Assembly (NCBI RefSeq): GCF_009176705.1
Contig: NZ_AP021847.1
Span: 424,501 to 488,500, forward strand
Direction: 5' to 3'
DNA: 64,000 nt
Source: Pseudoalteromonas sp. A25
Lineage (GTDB): Bacteria; Pseudomonadota; Gammaproteobacteria; Enterobacterales; Alteromonadaceae
Below the pieces are notes generated by a model. The model was not told where the DNA came from, ran no database searches, and saw only the letters and a program-made list of their open reading frames with translations. A program made the position numbers and the translations under genes. Each line of letters starts with the position of its first letter. Within the stretch, counting starts at the first letter, position 1. Below are positions 7,485 to 17,999 of this stretch, in pieces.

Positions 7485-8004
7485 TGGTCTAATAATATTG
7501 CTACTGTGTGCATTGGTGGCCTGCAAAAGCACCACTGATAAGTCAAAAGCTTTTATTGGGCCTAGCAACTCCAAGCAGCAACAATTTGCACCACTTAGCG
7601 TATTAGTTCAAGCTCACCTCAGTACCTGCGAGAACCATTCACAAACCGCATTAGCAGGCTACCGAGGGCACCAAACGCTTCGTCTATTTTTAGATAGCTT
7701 TTGCAAAGAGCGCTCAACCACCACCCAACTTAGGCTCATCAAAAAGCTGCATCTACAAGAAGATTGGCCACAAGATTATCGCAACTACTTTGCCTTGCTA
7801 TATCAGCACACGGCAAAACTCAGACAATATAAGTTAGATAACCTCTCGCTGAAAAAACACCAAGCCGCGCAAAAGCAAGCACTGCTTGATGCTGAGCTAG
7901 CCCTTGAGCATTTAAAGCAAAAACTCGCCCAAATTGAGCAGCAACGCCTCGCGTCGCCTGCAACCCTAAATAGTAAAGGTAATGAATTAGGAGTTAACCC
8001 ATGA
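7477..8004 (+). CDS. qseG: QseG-like lipoprotein of the GlrK/GlrR operon
   Basis: 175 residues. A lipoprotein signal peptide ends LVAC, with Cys16 as the predicted lipidated residue. The mature part is helical, with a C-terminal coiled-coil-like stretch (LLDAELALEHLKQKLAQIEQQRL). Three further cysteines are present. Sequence conservation of QseG is low, so the name rests mainly on position between kinase and regulator (8-bp and 4-bp overlaps) and on the lipobox. In enterobacteria QseG is an outer-membrane lipoprotein that contacts the kinase periplasmic domain; the same role is inferred here. Confidence 0.65.
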   Translation: MRNGLIILLLCALVACKSTTDKSKAFIGPSNSKQQQFAPLSVLVQAHLSTCENHSQTALAGYRGHQTLRLFLDSFCKERSTTTQLRLIKKLHLQEDWPQDYRNYFALLYQHTAKLRQYKLDNLSLKKHQAAQKQALLDAELALEHLKQKLAQIEQQRLASPATLNSKGNELGVNP

Positions 8005-9311
8005 GCAGCACCCTATTGCTTGTCGATGATGACACATCACTCATTGAATTATTGGCAATGCGCCTAGAAGCGAATAACTATCATGTATTAACCGCCCATA
8101 GAGGTACGCAAGCGCTGCAACTTCTACAACAAAATAGTGTAGACTTGGTGATCACCGACTTGCGAATGGCACACATGGACGGGTTTGAGCTATTTGAAAA
8201 CATAAAAAAGAACCATATTGGACTGCCTGTGATTATGATGAGTGCACACGGCTCTATCCCTGACGCAGTTGATGCGATGCAACAAGGTTTTGTCAGCTTT
8301 TTAAGTAAACCAATTGAGAGCCTGTCATTACTTGAAGCCATAAAAAATACCCTCAAAAATCATAAAAAGCGCAATAGCGTGCTAAACAAACACCATTTTC
8401 ATGGATTGGCGTATCAAAGCAGTCTTATGCATCAAGTTGTACAGCAAATTCAGGCGCTTGCCCCAAGCCAAGCCAGCATTTTGATTCAAGGTGCTAGTGG
8501 CACTGGCAAAGAAGTAACAGCACGTGCTATTCATAAAGCCAGTAACTATGCCAGCGGGCCTTTTGTTGCAATTAACTGTGGCGCAGTACCGGCGCACTTA
8601 TTAGAGTCAGAGCTATTTGGGCACAAAAAAGGCGCATTTACTGGCGCAACACACGACAAAGTGGGTTTAGTGCAAAGTGCCCATGGTGGCACCCTCTTTT
8701 TAGACGAAATTGGCGATATGCCAATAGATTTGCAGGTAAAGCTACTGAGAGTACTGCAAGAGCGGACAGTGCGTCCAGTTGGTGGTTATACAGAACAACA
8801 AGTTGACGTGCGCGTTCTCTCTGCAAGTCACAAAGACTTATATCAAGCGGTTACCAACCAAGAGTTTAGGGAAGATCTTTACTATCGCCTCAATGTTGTT
8901 TCTATTCACTTGCCAAGCTTACACGCACGCCCTGAAGATATTCCATTGCTGGCAAATCGGTTTATGCAACAACTCACTGACGATAAAAAAGTCATCAGCC
9001 CACAAGCGATGACCTGCCTGCTTAATTATCATTGGCCGGGAAACATAAGACAGCTACAAAATGTGATTGAACACGCCGTTGCCAATAGCTCTGCAAAGCT
9101 CATTACAGCCGATATTATAAAAAGTGCAGTACCACAGATTGGAGAAACAAGCTTTGAAGGTTTAAACGACGCAAAAAAGAAATTTGAACACGACTATATT
9201 AAAAAGGTTTTATCTTTATGCCAAGGAAATGTGGCGGAAGCGGCAAAGCTTGCACAAAGAAATCGCTCAGATTTTTACAAGCTAATCAAAAAGCATCAAA
9301 TAAGTTGCTAG
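8001..9311 (+). CDS. glrR: Sigma-54-dependent response regulator, GlrR/QseF type
   Basis: 436 residues, starting with ATGA overlap to qseG. Receiver domain about 1-120 with phospho-acceptor Asp53 ([12 protein letters not shown]). AAA+ domain about 135-365 with Walker A GASGTGKE, the sigma-54-contacting loop GAFTGA and Walker [11 protein letters not shown]-terminal Fis-type helix-turn-helix about 400-432 ([23 protein letters not shown]). All parts of an NtrC-family activator are intact. In enterobacteria GlrR drives the small RNA glmY; no glmY-like gene or TGTC-N10-GACA site was found here, so targets in this organism are unknown. Confidence 0.85.
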   Translation: MSSTLLLVDDDTSLIELLAMRLEANNYHVLTAHRGTQALQLLQQNSVDLVITDLRMAHMDGFELFENIKKNHIGLPVIMMSAHGSIPDAVDAMQQGFVSFLSKPIESLSLLEAIKNTLKNHKKRNSVLNKHHFHGLAYQSSLMHQVVQQIQALAPSQASILIQGASGTGKEVTARAIHKASNYASGPFVAINCGAVPAHLLESELFGHKKGAFTGATHDKVGLVQSAHGGTLFLDEIGDMPIDLQVKLLRVLQERTVRPVGGYTEQQVDVRVLSASHKDLYQAVTNQEFREDLYYRLNVVSIHLPSLHARPEDIPLLANRFMQQLTDDKKVISPQAMTCLLNYHWPGNIRQLQNVIEHAVANSSAKLITADIIKSAVPQIGETSFEGLNDAKKKFEHDYIKKVLSLCQGNVAEAAKLAQRNRSDFYKLIKKHQISC

Positions 9312-9556
9312 AAAATATAGCGAAACTGGGCGTTAATGGTTATTGTATCTATACTGTAATAATCGTTAAAAGTATCGTTTTGACGTAAAAGCATCGTTAG
9401 CTATCGTGCAAAAGTCGCTAACGGTGCCTGATTGTAACGGACCACGCTCAGTAAAAACAGTGAAAAACACCCAATGACAACCCTTTGCTCGGTGTCTAAT
9501 TATAATAATAATGATCAGCTAGACACCTGCAAACTGCCTAACCACAGGAGCATCTT

Positions 9557-11509
9557 ATGAGAATGCGCCAAAAACTAATTATCAGTTTTTTGCTCACTGT
9601 TATCGTGCCCATTCTGGCGATATCTGCAGTCAGTATCACCAAAACAAAAGAAGAATCTCTTAATAGCTTTTTAGACTTCTCAAGCAGTGAGATCCGCCAA
9701 ATAGAAAATACCTTTGTCTTATTTTTTGAGCAAATGAAAAATAATGCTCGATTTTTAGCACAGCACAAAACAGTAAGCGATATGCCTGATGATATCGCAC
9801 AGTATTTTGGGGCAGAAAAGCCCATGACACCGCATAAAAACTCCCCTCAAGAAGGTGAAATATTTGAGTTTTACACCGCTTTTGGGCAAACCCATCCAGA
9901 GCTGTTGTTTGTATATATGGGCTCTGAGTATGGCGGGTTTATTCAGTACCCCGCGGAGCCTTTAGGTAATTATGACCCGCGCAAACGTCCTTGGTATAAA
10001 AATGCAAAACAGTCTCCAAAAGATGTGGTGATCACAGAGCCATATCAAGGCGTAACCGGACAAGCAATGGTATCGGTTGCCACAGGTATATTTAACAACA
10101 ACAAGTTTCTTGGTGTGCAATCGCTCGATGTGACCTTATCAACCCTGACCGATATTGTGAGCAACATTAAGCTAGGTGAGACGGGTTACGTAATTTTACT
10201 TGATGGCAAAGGCACCGTGCTTGCCGACCCCAAACGACCAGAAAACAACTTTAAAAATATCAATGAACTCGATGTGCCGCTTTACAAAAAAATTGCCACT
10301 GCCGATGACAAGCCCTACATCAGTGTAGAAATGAAAAATAAAACGGTTGATGCCAAGGTGTATCACTCTGAAAAACTTAACTGGCGCTTTGTTGCGGTGA
10401 TTGATGAAGACGAGATCCTCTCATCTGCTTATAGCATGTCTTGGAGCATCACTTTGATAGCGCTGGTCATGTTAATGATATTTGGCATTATCGCGGTGAC
10501 ATTAGCAAACAAGATTGTGTACCCCATTGAACGAGTGTCTGAGGGGTTACGAGATATCGCTCAGGGTGAAGGTAACTTATCTAAACGTTTGCAAGTAATT
10601 GGCAATGATGAGATCAGTGAACTGGCGACGTGGTTCAATCAATTTTTAAACTCAATTAACGCGTTAGTAAAAGATATTCAGCAAAACGCGCATACGCTTA
10701 ATAGCTCTGCTCAGCATTTTGAGACCCAAATTAATGATATACGTAACCAATGCCGCAGCCAGCAAGGGACGGCCAATCAAGCAGCTAATAACACCGAAGC
10801 TGTTCACCATATGGCGCAAAATGTGAGTGATAACTGCCAAGGCTCGTTGGATGAAATAGCCCAAACCGACCAATTTGCTCACTCTGGCAACACCTTAATA
10901 AGCAACACAGTAAACCAAGTTGCACAGCTTAATAGCTCTTTAGATGCCTCCGCCGCTGAAATATCACAACTCGAAAGCGAAAGTAATAACATCACCAATA
11001 TCTTAGGGGTGATCAGAGGAATAGCAGAGCAAACTAACTTGCTGGCTTTAAATGCCGCGATTGAAGCTGCCAGAGCCGGAGAGCAAGGTCGTGGATTTGC
11101 CGTTGTAGCCGATGAGGTGAGAACACTGGCCCAGCGCTCTCATGATGCCACACAAGAAATAGAGCAAGTATTGACCAAGCTGATTGAACAAACGCGTTCA
11201 GTATCAAGTAAAATGACCGAAAGCGTGAACGCATCCAATCAGGCCATTGAACAATCAGAAGAGGCGCACCAAGCTTTTGAAAACATAGCCAGCAGTGTAA
11301 CCAAAGTTAAAGAGCTTATTACAACCATTGCTCACGATGCTCAGCAACAAGGTTCTTCAGCAAGTCAAACTCATGACCAAATAGCAGGGCTCACTGAGTC
11401 AGTAGTGCAGGTCAGTCAAGCTTCTGATAGCCTCTCTGATGGTGCTAAATCGCTGGTTGAACTTGCGAAAAGCCTTGATCAGCTAGTTGGTCGATTCCAC
11501 ATTGATTAA
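9557..11509 (+). CDS. Methyl-accepting chemotaxis protein with periplasmic Cache domain
   Basis: 650 residues; AGGAG seven bases before ATG. Membrane segments at about 6-27 and 297-318 flank a roughly 265-residue periplasmic region with Cache-like features ([52 protein letters not shown]). This resembles dCache receptors for amino acids and other small ligands. A HAMP domain follows, then the signalling domain with its conserved hairpin tip ([20 protein letters not shown], about residue 492). It transmits ligand binding to CheA/CheW. No che genes are nearby. The 245 bp upstream hold AT-rich sequence but no promoter I would name. Confidence 0.88.
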   Translation: MRMRQKLIISFLLTVIVPILAISAVSITKTKEESLNSFLDFSSSEIRQIENTFVLFFEQMKNNARFLAQHKTVSDMPDDIAQYFGAEKPMTPHKNSPQEGEIFEFYTAFGQTHPELLFVYMGSEYGGFIQYPAEPLGNYDPRKRPWYKNAKQSPKDVVITEPYQGVTGQAMVSVATGIFNNNKFLGVQSLDVTLSTLTDIVSNIKLGETGYVILLDGKGTVLADPKRPENNFKNINELDVPLYKKIATADDKPYISVEMKNKTVDAKVYHSEKLNWRFVAVIDEDEILSSAYSMSWSITLIALVMLMIFGIIAVTLANKIVYPIERVSEGLRDIAQGEGNLSKRLQVIGNDEISELATWFNQFLNSINALVKDIQQNAHTLNSSAQHFETQINDIRNQCRSQQGTANQAANNTEAVHHMAQNVSDNCQGSLDEIAQTDQFAHSGNTLISNTVNQVAQLNSSLDASAAEISQLESESNNITNILGVIRGIAEQTNLLALNAAIEAARAGEQGRGFAVVADEVRTLAQRSHDATQEIEQVLTKLIEQTRSVSSKMTESVNASNQAIEQSEEAHQAFENIASSVTKVKELITTIAHDAQQQGSSASQTHDQIAGLTESVVQVSQASDSLSDGAKSLVELAKSLDQLVGRFHID

Positions 11510-11528
11510 CTTGCTAACAACCAACAAA

Positions 11529-11548
11529 AAGCGCACATCAGTGCGCTT
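11529..11548 (+). terminator. Hairpin after the chemoreceptor gene
   Basis: AAGCGCAC (11529-11536) pairs perfectly with GTGCGCTT (11541-11548) around ATCA, 20 bp after the chemoreceptor stop. The T-run downstream is short, so efficiency is uncertain. Confidence 0.55.
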
Positions 11549-11615
11549 AGTCATTCCACATTAAGTGTTCAAGGGATAGCATTTAATTGCGCAGTAAATA
11601 TATAGGATGGAACCA

Positions 11616-13409
11616 ATGCAAACCGATGTGACTAACCCAACAGAAGCAGTGCCAACGGATACAGCTCATGCAGAGCTTCAAAACACCCCAACCCAACGCC
11701 GTTGGTTATTATTGTGTGCTTTAGTGCAGGCGCTCGGGCTCGTACTACTTCATCAAGCATTGAGCTTTGACTGGCAAATAACACAGTCTCCCTCTATGTT
11801 ACTAGCAAGTTATGCCGCGCTTTTAACTGGGCCAACACTCCTTATTTATGGTGTGACAACCATTACAAAACGCCATTTTTACCCCATCGTCGTAGGTTTT
11901 ACTATTACTGCCGCGCTACTTGGTGCTTATACGGGCTCGCAAACGCTTTATCCAGAGTACCCTGATTTAGCAGCACACAGCTTTAACTTTGCCGCCATAA
12001 TGTCGTTGTTAACTTTCAAAATATTTATCTTTTCAGCATCAATCACGCACCAAAATGGTCAATGGCAACTGAGTTATCCGCTGCTAATTGGCAACACCTG
12101 TAAGCTGATCATTACCGTGCTTTTGGCCAGTATATTTACCTTAATCGTATGGCTTATTGCTGTATTGTGGGCTGAGCTATTCAGTACCATTGATATTCAC
12201 GTTTTCAAAGATATCTTCTATGAACCTTGGTTTGTATACCCAACGCTATCTCTTGCACACGCCATTGGGGTATTAAAGGTACGCAACAGTAGTAAAGTTG
12301 TGACTACGGCTAATCACCTTATAAAAACGCTCTCGTTTGCCTTACTGCCTTTGCTGTTACTGTTAAGTTCAGTCTTTTTGGTCGCTATTACCTTTCAAGG
12401 CTTAGATGCGCTTTGGGATAATGGTGGTAGCAACTTAGTATTTGTGCTGACTTTATTGATTTTATTAACACTCAACTTAGCATTTCAAGATACGCTGACT
12501 GCACCAAATATAGCGCGCATTGCCAATATCGCTCTGCTCTTGGGTATTGTCATTTTACCTGTATATCTTGCTATTAGCGGCTATGGATTATGGTTAAGAG
12601 TTGAGCAGTATGGCCTGAGCGTTAGTCGCTTATGGGCTATTTTTGTATGGATATTCTTAACATTTTACCTTGGCTGTTACAGCATATGTATCATTAAAGA
12701 TAAGCTTAACTGGGTACGCGCATTGGGTACCATAAATACCCGTTTGGGACTACTACTCGCCTTGGCACTTATACTGACTCAGTCGCCCTTATTAAACTTT
12801 AAATATATAAGTGCCCAAAACCAGCTAGCGCGAATACACGCAGGCCTTACTGATGTAGACGACATTGATGTTTACTACTTTGCCCATGACCTTGGCGTGG
12901 CAGGCACTGAAGCCCTAATTGAAATTGAAGCGCATTACGCACAGCAATATCCGCAGCTAGGGGTTCGCATTAAAGCTGCCCTTGAAAATACACAATTTGA
13001 TGATTTGCATGACCAGCCTTTTGATATTACAGACGCTCTTCAAATCATCGGCTCAGCACCAGACACCGAGTTACCCAGCTCACTGATACAAAAACTGCAG
13101 CAATACGTGCTTGAATACAAAGCCATTGCTGCCAACAGTATTGAGCTGCTCATACTCCCTATCGAACTCAATGATGACAAACAATTGGAATATATATTTA
13201 TTGCCAAGCAAGACAACTACTCAGACCTATCGCTTTTTTATCTAGACCAAAAACAGTGGCAACGCAGAGCACTACATTTTAATCATAGCGATGAACTCTC
13301 TGATCAAGAGTTAGTCGACCTATTAATACAAGGGACATATGAGGTGGCTCCTGCTCAATTTAAAGATATTAAAGTCAATGGTGTAAAACTAAACGCATTT
13401 GCATACTAA
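11616..13409 (+). CDS. DUF4153-type multi-pass membrane protein
   Basis: 597 residues from ATG 11616, which has AGGA eight bases upstream; the ATG at 11607 sits inside that site. About eleven hydrophobic segments span residues 30-400 (for example LLCALVQALGLVLLHQAL and LLALALILTQSPLL). A soluble C-terminal region of about 200 residues follows. This architecture and the N-terminal sequence fit DUF4153 proteins of marine gammaproteobacteria, whose function is not established. It is flanked by a hairpin on the left and an unrelated transporter gene on the right, so it seems monocistronic. Confidence 0.7.
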   Translation: MQTDVTNPTEAVPTDTAHAELQNTPTQRRWLLLCALVQALGLVLLHQALSFDWQITQSPSMLLASYAALLTGPTLLIYGVTTITKRHFYPIVVGFTITAALLGAYTGSQTLYPEYPDLAAHSFNFAAIMSLLTFKIFIFSASITHQNGQWQLSYPLLIGNTCKLIITVLLASIFTLIVWLIAVLWAELFSTIDIHVFKDIFYEPWFVYPTLSLAHAIGVLKVRNSSKVVTTANHLIKTLSFALLPLLLLLSSVFLVAITFQGLDALWDNGGSNLVFVLTLLILLTLNLAFQDTLTAPNIARIANIALLLGIVILPVYLAISGYGLWLRVEQYGLSVSRLWAIFVWIFLTFYLGCYSICIIKDKLNWVRALGTINTRLGLLLALALILTQSPLLNFKYISAQNQLARIHAGLTDVDDIDVYYFAHDLGVAGTEALIEIEAHYAQQYPQLGVRIKAALENTQFDDLHDQPFDITDALQIIGSAPDTELPSSLIQKLQQYVLEYKAIAANSIELLILPIELNDDKQLEYIFIAKQDNYSDLSLFYLDQKQWQRRALHFNHSDELSDQELVDLLIQGTYEVAPAQFKDIKVNGVKLNAFAY

Positions 13410-13554
13410 AAAGTCGAAAGTGGGCAAATAATGCCGCCTAACCTTAGTTTGGCATCATCAGCTAATTTACGTTTTAAGCTATCCAATCAAGGTCAGTAAT
13501 AGCTTGGAGTTTTGTGCTATTTCTTCTACTATTAGAGACTTACCGCATTAAAAT

Positions 13555-14916
13555 ATGGCCAGTTTAGTTGCCTTTATGAAATCATTTCCATCTTTGTACT
13601 TTACAAACTTCTTTTTGGTAGGTGGCACAGGTTTATTGACCACCTACCTAGCGCTCTATCTTGGGCAACATGATGTCTCAACCTTTTGGATTGGGCTGCT
13701 AACTTCGTGTTACTACCTTGGTTTATTATTAGGCTCAAAGTTAGGCTATCACTTAATAAAGTCGGTTGGTCATATTCGGGCATTTTCTGCCAGCACAGCC
13801 ATTGTAACTGCCTGTGTTGCCAGCCACGGGGTAAGCGACAACATTTATTTTTGGCTATTACTGCGTTTTGTGGTTGGCTTGGGCATGATGTGTAATTACA
13901 TGGTGTTAGAGAGCTGGCTGAACGAACAAGCGGCACCCGAGCAACGCGGAAGAGTGTTTTCTTTTTACATGCTCACGTCCTATTTAGGTATGGTGGGTGG
14001 GCAATTTGCGCTATCGCAGTTTCCTGAGCTTGGCTATGCTCCACTGTTTTTAATCTGTATTGCGTTATCATTTGGCATCGTGCCCATCACCATCACGCGT
14101 AGGATCCACCCAAAACCTTTAAAGCCCATTCAAGTGAGTTTGGTTGGCTTTTTCAAAACTATTCCTCAGTCGCTTACCGCAGTTTGCTTTGCAGGTGTGA
14201 TCAATGGCAGCTTTTATGGCCTTGCGCCTACTTTTGCAAGCCAAGCAGGGCTTAGCGCCGAAGAGATCGCCATGTATATGGCTGTAACGATATTTGCAGG
14301 ACTGTTAGCACAGTGGCCAATGGGCGTGATCTCAGATAAAGTTCGCCGCAGTATTTTACTGCGAACCAATGCCATAATGATAGGGCTCGTGTCGCTTGGC
14401 CTGTTTTTTTTACCAACCCAAGCGCCCTTTAGTTATTGGCTAACATTTGCTTTTGGCCTGTTTGCTTTTACCTTGTATCCACTATCGTCTGCCTTGGCTA
14501 ATTCTCGTGTTGATGACGAGCACCGCGTTGGTGTGTCTTCGGCATTATTGGTTGCATTTGGTGCCGGTGCCTGTGTTGGTTCAGCAAGCCTTGCTCAGGT
14601 AATGACCTACTTTGGTCCTCACTCTTTGTATGCAACTTTTGCCGTCCTGACGGTAATCATGTACGCAGCTTTAACCTATATCAATGCTCGCCAAAAAGAA
14701 GAAGAGCCAGAACCAACAGACTATGTTGCTGCTACCTCAGATATCACCAGCTCTCCACTTGCTGCTACACTTGACCCACGTATTGAAGACAAGACCGCAC
14801 AAGAGCAAATGCTGATAGTTGATGGCCATATCATCAATACTGATATTTTTTCTGACGACTTAGACGAAGAGTTAGCGCAACACGCGCAAAGTAAAGAGAG
14901 TGAGCCGAGTAAATAA
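13555..14916 (+). CDS. MFS transporter with acidic C-terminal tail
   Basis: 453 residues. Twelve hydrophobic segments in two halves of six occupy residues 10-380. The loop between segments 2 and 3 is MFS-like (LGSKLGYHLIKSVGHIRAFS), and MGVISDKVRRS between segments 8 and 9 is its counterpart. The pattern resembles the YcaD-type sugar/small-molecule subfamily. The last 70 residues are a hydrophilic, acidic, probably disordered cytoplasmic tail (DDLDEELAQHAQSKESEPSK). No strong ribosome-binding site precedes ATG 13555; ATG 13576 is an alternative. Substrate unknown. Confidence 0.78.
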   Translation: MASLVAFMKSFPSLYFTNFFLVGGTGLLTTYLALYLGQHDVSTFWIGLLTSCYYLGLLLGSKLGYHLIKSVGHIRAFSASTAIVTACVASHGVSDNIYFWLLLRFVVGLGMMCNYMVLESWLNEQAAPEQRGRVFSFYMLTSYLGMVGGQFALSQFPELGYAPLFLICIALSFGIVPITITRRIHPKPLKPIQVSLVGFFKTIPQSLTAVCFAGVINGSFYGLAPTFASQAGLSAEEIAMYMAVTIFAGLLAQWPMGVISDKVRRSILLRTNAIMIGLVSLGLFFLPTQAPFSYWLTFAFGLFAFTLYPLSSALANSRVDDEHRVGVSSALLVAFGAGACVGSASLAQVMTYFGPHSLYATFAVLTVIMYAALTYINARQKEEEPEPTDYVAATSDITSSPLAATLDPRIEDKTAQEQMLIVDGHIINTDIFSDDLDEELAQHAQSKESEPSK

Positions 14917-14956
14917 AAGCGACATGGCTTAATACAATTTTCAGTGCTTACGTTAG

Positions 14957-14985
14957 TAGGTGTTATCACTACTCGATAACACCTA
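14957..14985 (+). terminator. Hairpin after the MFS transporter gene
   Basis: TAGGTGTTATC pairs perfectly with GATAACACCTA (11 bp) around a 7-base loop, 40 bp after the stop. No U-tract follows. Probably an mRNA 3' end structure. Confidence 0.5.
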
Positions 14986-15064
14986 TGCAAACTTAAAAGC
15001 GCTATTTCCAGAACTAAACGCCCTGCTATTCAACAGCTCTGACGATTATCACTAGCAAGAACTA

Positions 15065-15226
15065 ATACCAATCCGCAATAACACTTAATCCTTTTGAAGG
15101 ATTAAACCTAACGACAGCTGCGTTAAAAATTTCTCATTTAGAACAACTAAATAACGAAATTTTTGCCTTGCTATCGACAAGGTTTTCTTGCTTCAAAAAA
15201 GACCACTTAGTTAAGCGGATTGGTAT
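15065..15226 (+). repeat. 162-bp miniature element, copy 2 (diverged)
   Basis: Ends are a perfect 12-bp inverted repeat, ATACCAATCCGC and GCGGATTGGTAT. Its core (GCGTTA, TTTCTCAT, CGAAAT, TTTGCCTTG) matches copies at 4735 and 56122, and its length is the same 162 bp. In the internal hairpin the stem is ATTTAG/CTAAAT instead of ATGTAG/CTACAT, a compensatory change. The remaining bases between 14986 and 15420 show nothing else recognisable. Confidence 0.7.
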
Positions 15227-15420
15227 AACCATAATGCCTGCTTAAGAATAAATGTTATACCACTTAAACCAACAGTTTATGGGAGAAACACAAGGGCTAA
15301 TTTAGATAATGCCGATTTGCTATTTACTAACTTTTGATACGCGTATGAGGTAATTAAACTAGCAATTATATAACTCAAGAGTATGCTTATAAATTACACG
15401 TTATAAACGCATGGAAGAAC

Positions 15421-17388
15421 ATGAAACGTATTTTCAAGCACATATTTATCATCTTATTTATTACAATGTCTGCAGCATGTAGCACTGTGGCTGATCAAAG
15501 CCCAACAAACAAGCTCACTAAGGTGCTTAGTTATGACCTACCAAATAAATGGCGAATAGATGAACTGAACGAGCAGCTATTAGTTAATTCACCCAGTGAA
15601 GACCTAACCATGCATGTGTTACAGTTGCCTAGAACCCAAAACAAACCCAGCGAAATCGCATTATCAGCGTGGAAAAAGGTTTCGCCTGATGTGACACTAG
15701 AAGTCAGTTTTGAAGAGCCTGAGTTATCAAATCAAGGGTGGGAGGCGCAACATCACGTTGAACTCGTTGGTTCTAACAACAACGTGTATCAAGCAACTCT
15801 TTTAATCGGTCAAAAAGAGGTATATGCAATACTGCTCAAAACAACGCCCTCTGAGTTTGATAAACGCTATGCCGAGATAAGCTTGTTTTTAAATAGTATT
15901 CACCTAAGTGGATACAAAGCGCCTGACTATTCATCTTTAACAGCAAAAGCGCTAGATGCTAACGATATTAAAAACCTCCAGTCATTTATAGCTCAATCAG
16001 CAAGCACACTCTCGGTACCTGGGGTGGCGTTTGCGATTTCACAAGGGGGCAAAGTCGTATTTGAAGGAGGAACTGGCTTTACAAATACCCGTAAACAACA
16101 GCCTGTAGATGCGAAAACTCAGTTTATGATTGCGTCGAATACAAAAGGGATGACCACACTTTTATTAGCCAAATTGGTTGAGCTTGGCAAACTCTCTTGG
16201 GAAGACCGCGTTATTGATCATTTCCCAACTTTCAAACTTGGCAATAGCAAAACAACTGAGCAAATATTGGTTAAACATCTGGTTTGTGCATGTACAGGGC
16301 TGCCTAGGAAAGATTTTAATTGGATGTTTGCCAATACAAAACACACTCCTGCAAGTTCGGTTTTTGATGACCTTGCTCAGTTAGAACCGACAAGTGAGCT
16401 TGGTGAACTCTATCAATATAATAATCAAATGGCTGCTGCCGCAGGCTATATAGCAGGGCATGTACTTTACCCTGATATGCCCCTTGACGAAGCTTATGAT
16501 ACAGCCATGCAACACTATGTATTTGAGCCATTACATATGAATGATACGGGTTTTTCCTTTAACAACGCACTACGCAGTAACTTTGCAAGCCCACATGATT
16601 TAGATATTTACGGAAACATCATAGAAGTTCACCAAAATGAGCATCAAGGCTTTAATCATACCATCACACCATACCGCCCTGCTGGCGGCGCTTGGTCAAA
16701 CGTATCAGACATGTTGCGCTATGCACAAAACGAACTTGATAAGGGCCAGGCTCGAAATAAGAAACGAGCTTTTAATGAATTGGCCTTGCTGCAAAGGCGT
16801 GCCAATATGATCACATACGATGTATTAGCACACTACGGAATGGGACTGGCGAAAGAGTCACTATTTGGCCTTGAGATAATTCAGCATGGCGGCAGTTTAG
16901 TCGGCTATAAATCTGATTTTTATGTTATCGAGCAGGCTGGTATTGCAGCGGTGATCATGGTTAATTCAACCGAAGGCCAGCCTCTATTAAAAGCTTTTTT
17001 ACACAAATTGCTTGAACTCGTTTATGAGCGCAAAGGCCAAGCTCAGAGCATGGTGAAAATAGCCAAAGAAAAACAGCAAATGTACACTCAAGAGTTTATC
17101 TCATATATAGACTCTTCGACCAACCAATCAATTAAGAATAACCTTGCACCAGCTTACAAAAATGAAGCCTTAGGCGTGATCACTTTTGACAGCCAAACAC
17201 AAAAAATAAGAATAAATTCAGGACAATGGCAAGCTGAGTACACAACCATAAGTAGTGACGGCACCAGTAAATTAGTCTTTATTGATCCCGTATTAAAAGG
17301 GTTAGAACTAGAGGTTGGCAATGATAATGCTAAAAGAACACTAACATTACATGGCCCTCAGCACCGCTATGTTTTCTATGAGATGTAG
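15421..17388 (+). CDS. Serine hydrolase lipoprotein, beta-lactamase class C / PBP-like
   Basis: 655 residues. Lipoprotein signal ending MSAAC, lipidated Cys20. An N-terminal domain of about 150 residues precedes a beta-lactamase-fold domain at about 185-540. The catalytic motifs are present: SxxK as Ser239-Asn-Thr-Lys242 (IASNTKGM), YxN as Tyr333-Asn-Asn335, and an HxG triad as His489-Gly-Gly. A C-terminal region of about 110 residues follows. These are the residues of class C beta-lactamase, esterase and DD-peptidase relatives. Substrate cannot be told from sequence; the HGG in place of KTG is common in esterase or D-aminopeptidase-like members. Confidence 0.82.
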   Translation: MKRIFKHIFIILFITMSAACSTVADQSPTNKLTKVLSYDLPNKWRIDELNEQLLVNSPSEDLTMHVLQLPRTQNKPSEIALSAWKKVSPDVTLEVSFEEPELSNQGWEAQHHVELVGSNNNVYQATLLIGQKEVYAILLKTTPSEFDKRYAEISLFLNSIHLSGYKAPDYSSLTAKALDANDIKNLQSFIAQSASTLSVPGVAFAISQGGKVVFEGGTGFTNTRKQQPVDAKTQFMIASNTKGMTTLLLAKLVELGKLSWEDRVIDHFPTFKLGNSKTTEQILVKHLVCACTGLPRKDFNWMFANTKHTPASSVFDDLAQLEPTSELGELYQYNNQMAAAAGYIAGHVLYPDMPLDEAYDTAMQHYVFEPLHMNDTGFSFNNALRSNFASPHDLDIYGNIIEVHQNEHQGFNHTITPYRPAGGAWSNVSDMLRYAQNELDKGQARNKKRAFNELALLQRRANMITYDVLAHYGMGLAKESLFGLEIIQHGGSLVGYKSDFYVIEQAGIAAVIMVNSTEGQPLLKAFLHKLLELVYERKGQAQSMVKIAKEKQQMYTQEFISYIDSSTNQSIKNNLAPAYKNEALGVITFDSQTQKIRINSGQWQAEYTTISSDGTSKLVFIDPVLKGLELEVGNDNAKRTLTLHGPQHRYVFYEM

Positions 17389-17593
17389 GAACTTTTTTAA
17401 GCCATCGCAGCCATGTTGAATCTTAATTATCGCAATGATTTTTGCTTTACTTAATATATTTCGAGGGGTACCGAAAAAAGTAGGTGCCAAGCAAAATAGA
17501 GAGAAGCGGTATTGCAGTGGCTTTTGCAACTATCTACTTTTAACAGCTGAACACTATTTCCCCTAATTATTACTCATCACGCAGCTAATTCTA

Positions 17594-17809
17594 TTGGCAT
17601 ATTTAACCTCAGCTGTGGATAAGAGTTTTGGTAGTTCACAATAGAAATGTTGTAACCCCTTCAACATCCAATGATGATATTTTGCTCAATAACAAGGCAT
17701 TTTCGCGAAGTAATAGCGCGCTATTACAAGTAAAAATAACGCAGAGAGTGAGCGAAATAGCTTTATTGGGCAAATTCACTTATGTGCAGCTGAGGTTATT
17801 TAGGCATAA
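17594..17809. repeat. About 216-bp MITE-like repeat with imperfect inverted ends
   Basis: TAACCTCAGCTG near the left end (17604-17615) occurs inverted near the right end as CAGCTGAGGTTA, with further partial matches (ATAAG/CTTAT) for about 30 bp. The centre contains a perfect 18-bp palindrome, GTAATAGCGCGCTATTAC (17710-17727). A short open frame crosses it but has no start signal. Not related to the 162-bp family. No clear target duplication was found. The rest of 17389-17999 is AT-rich with nothing recognisable. Confidence 0.55.
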
Positions 17810-17999
17810 CTTTAAAAATGATGCCATAACATAGGTTTACCTTTGTTCACCTCTTTAGTGTCATAAATACGGGCGTATTGTGGACTGTACTTAACTTCAT
17901 AAGAGCAGCCGCTTATTACCTGAACGCGTAAAAACGGGCTTTTAAATAACAAAAAAAAGGGTACAATAGTCCCTTTTAATTAAACAATAAAGGCCATTA

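Noticed and set aside
17628..17834. 68-codon open frame inside the repeat at 17594-17809
   Set aside because: It starts with a non-ATG codon, lacks a ribosome-binding site and spans both inverted ends of the repeat.
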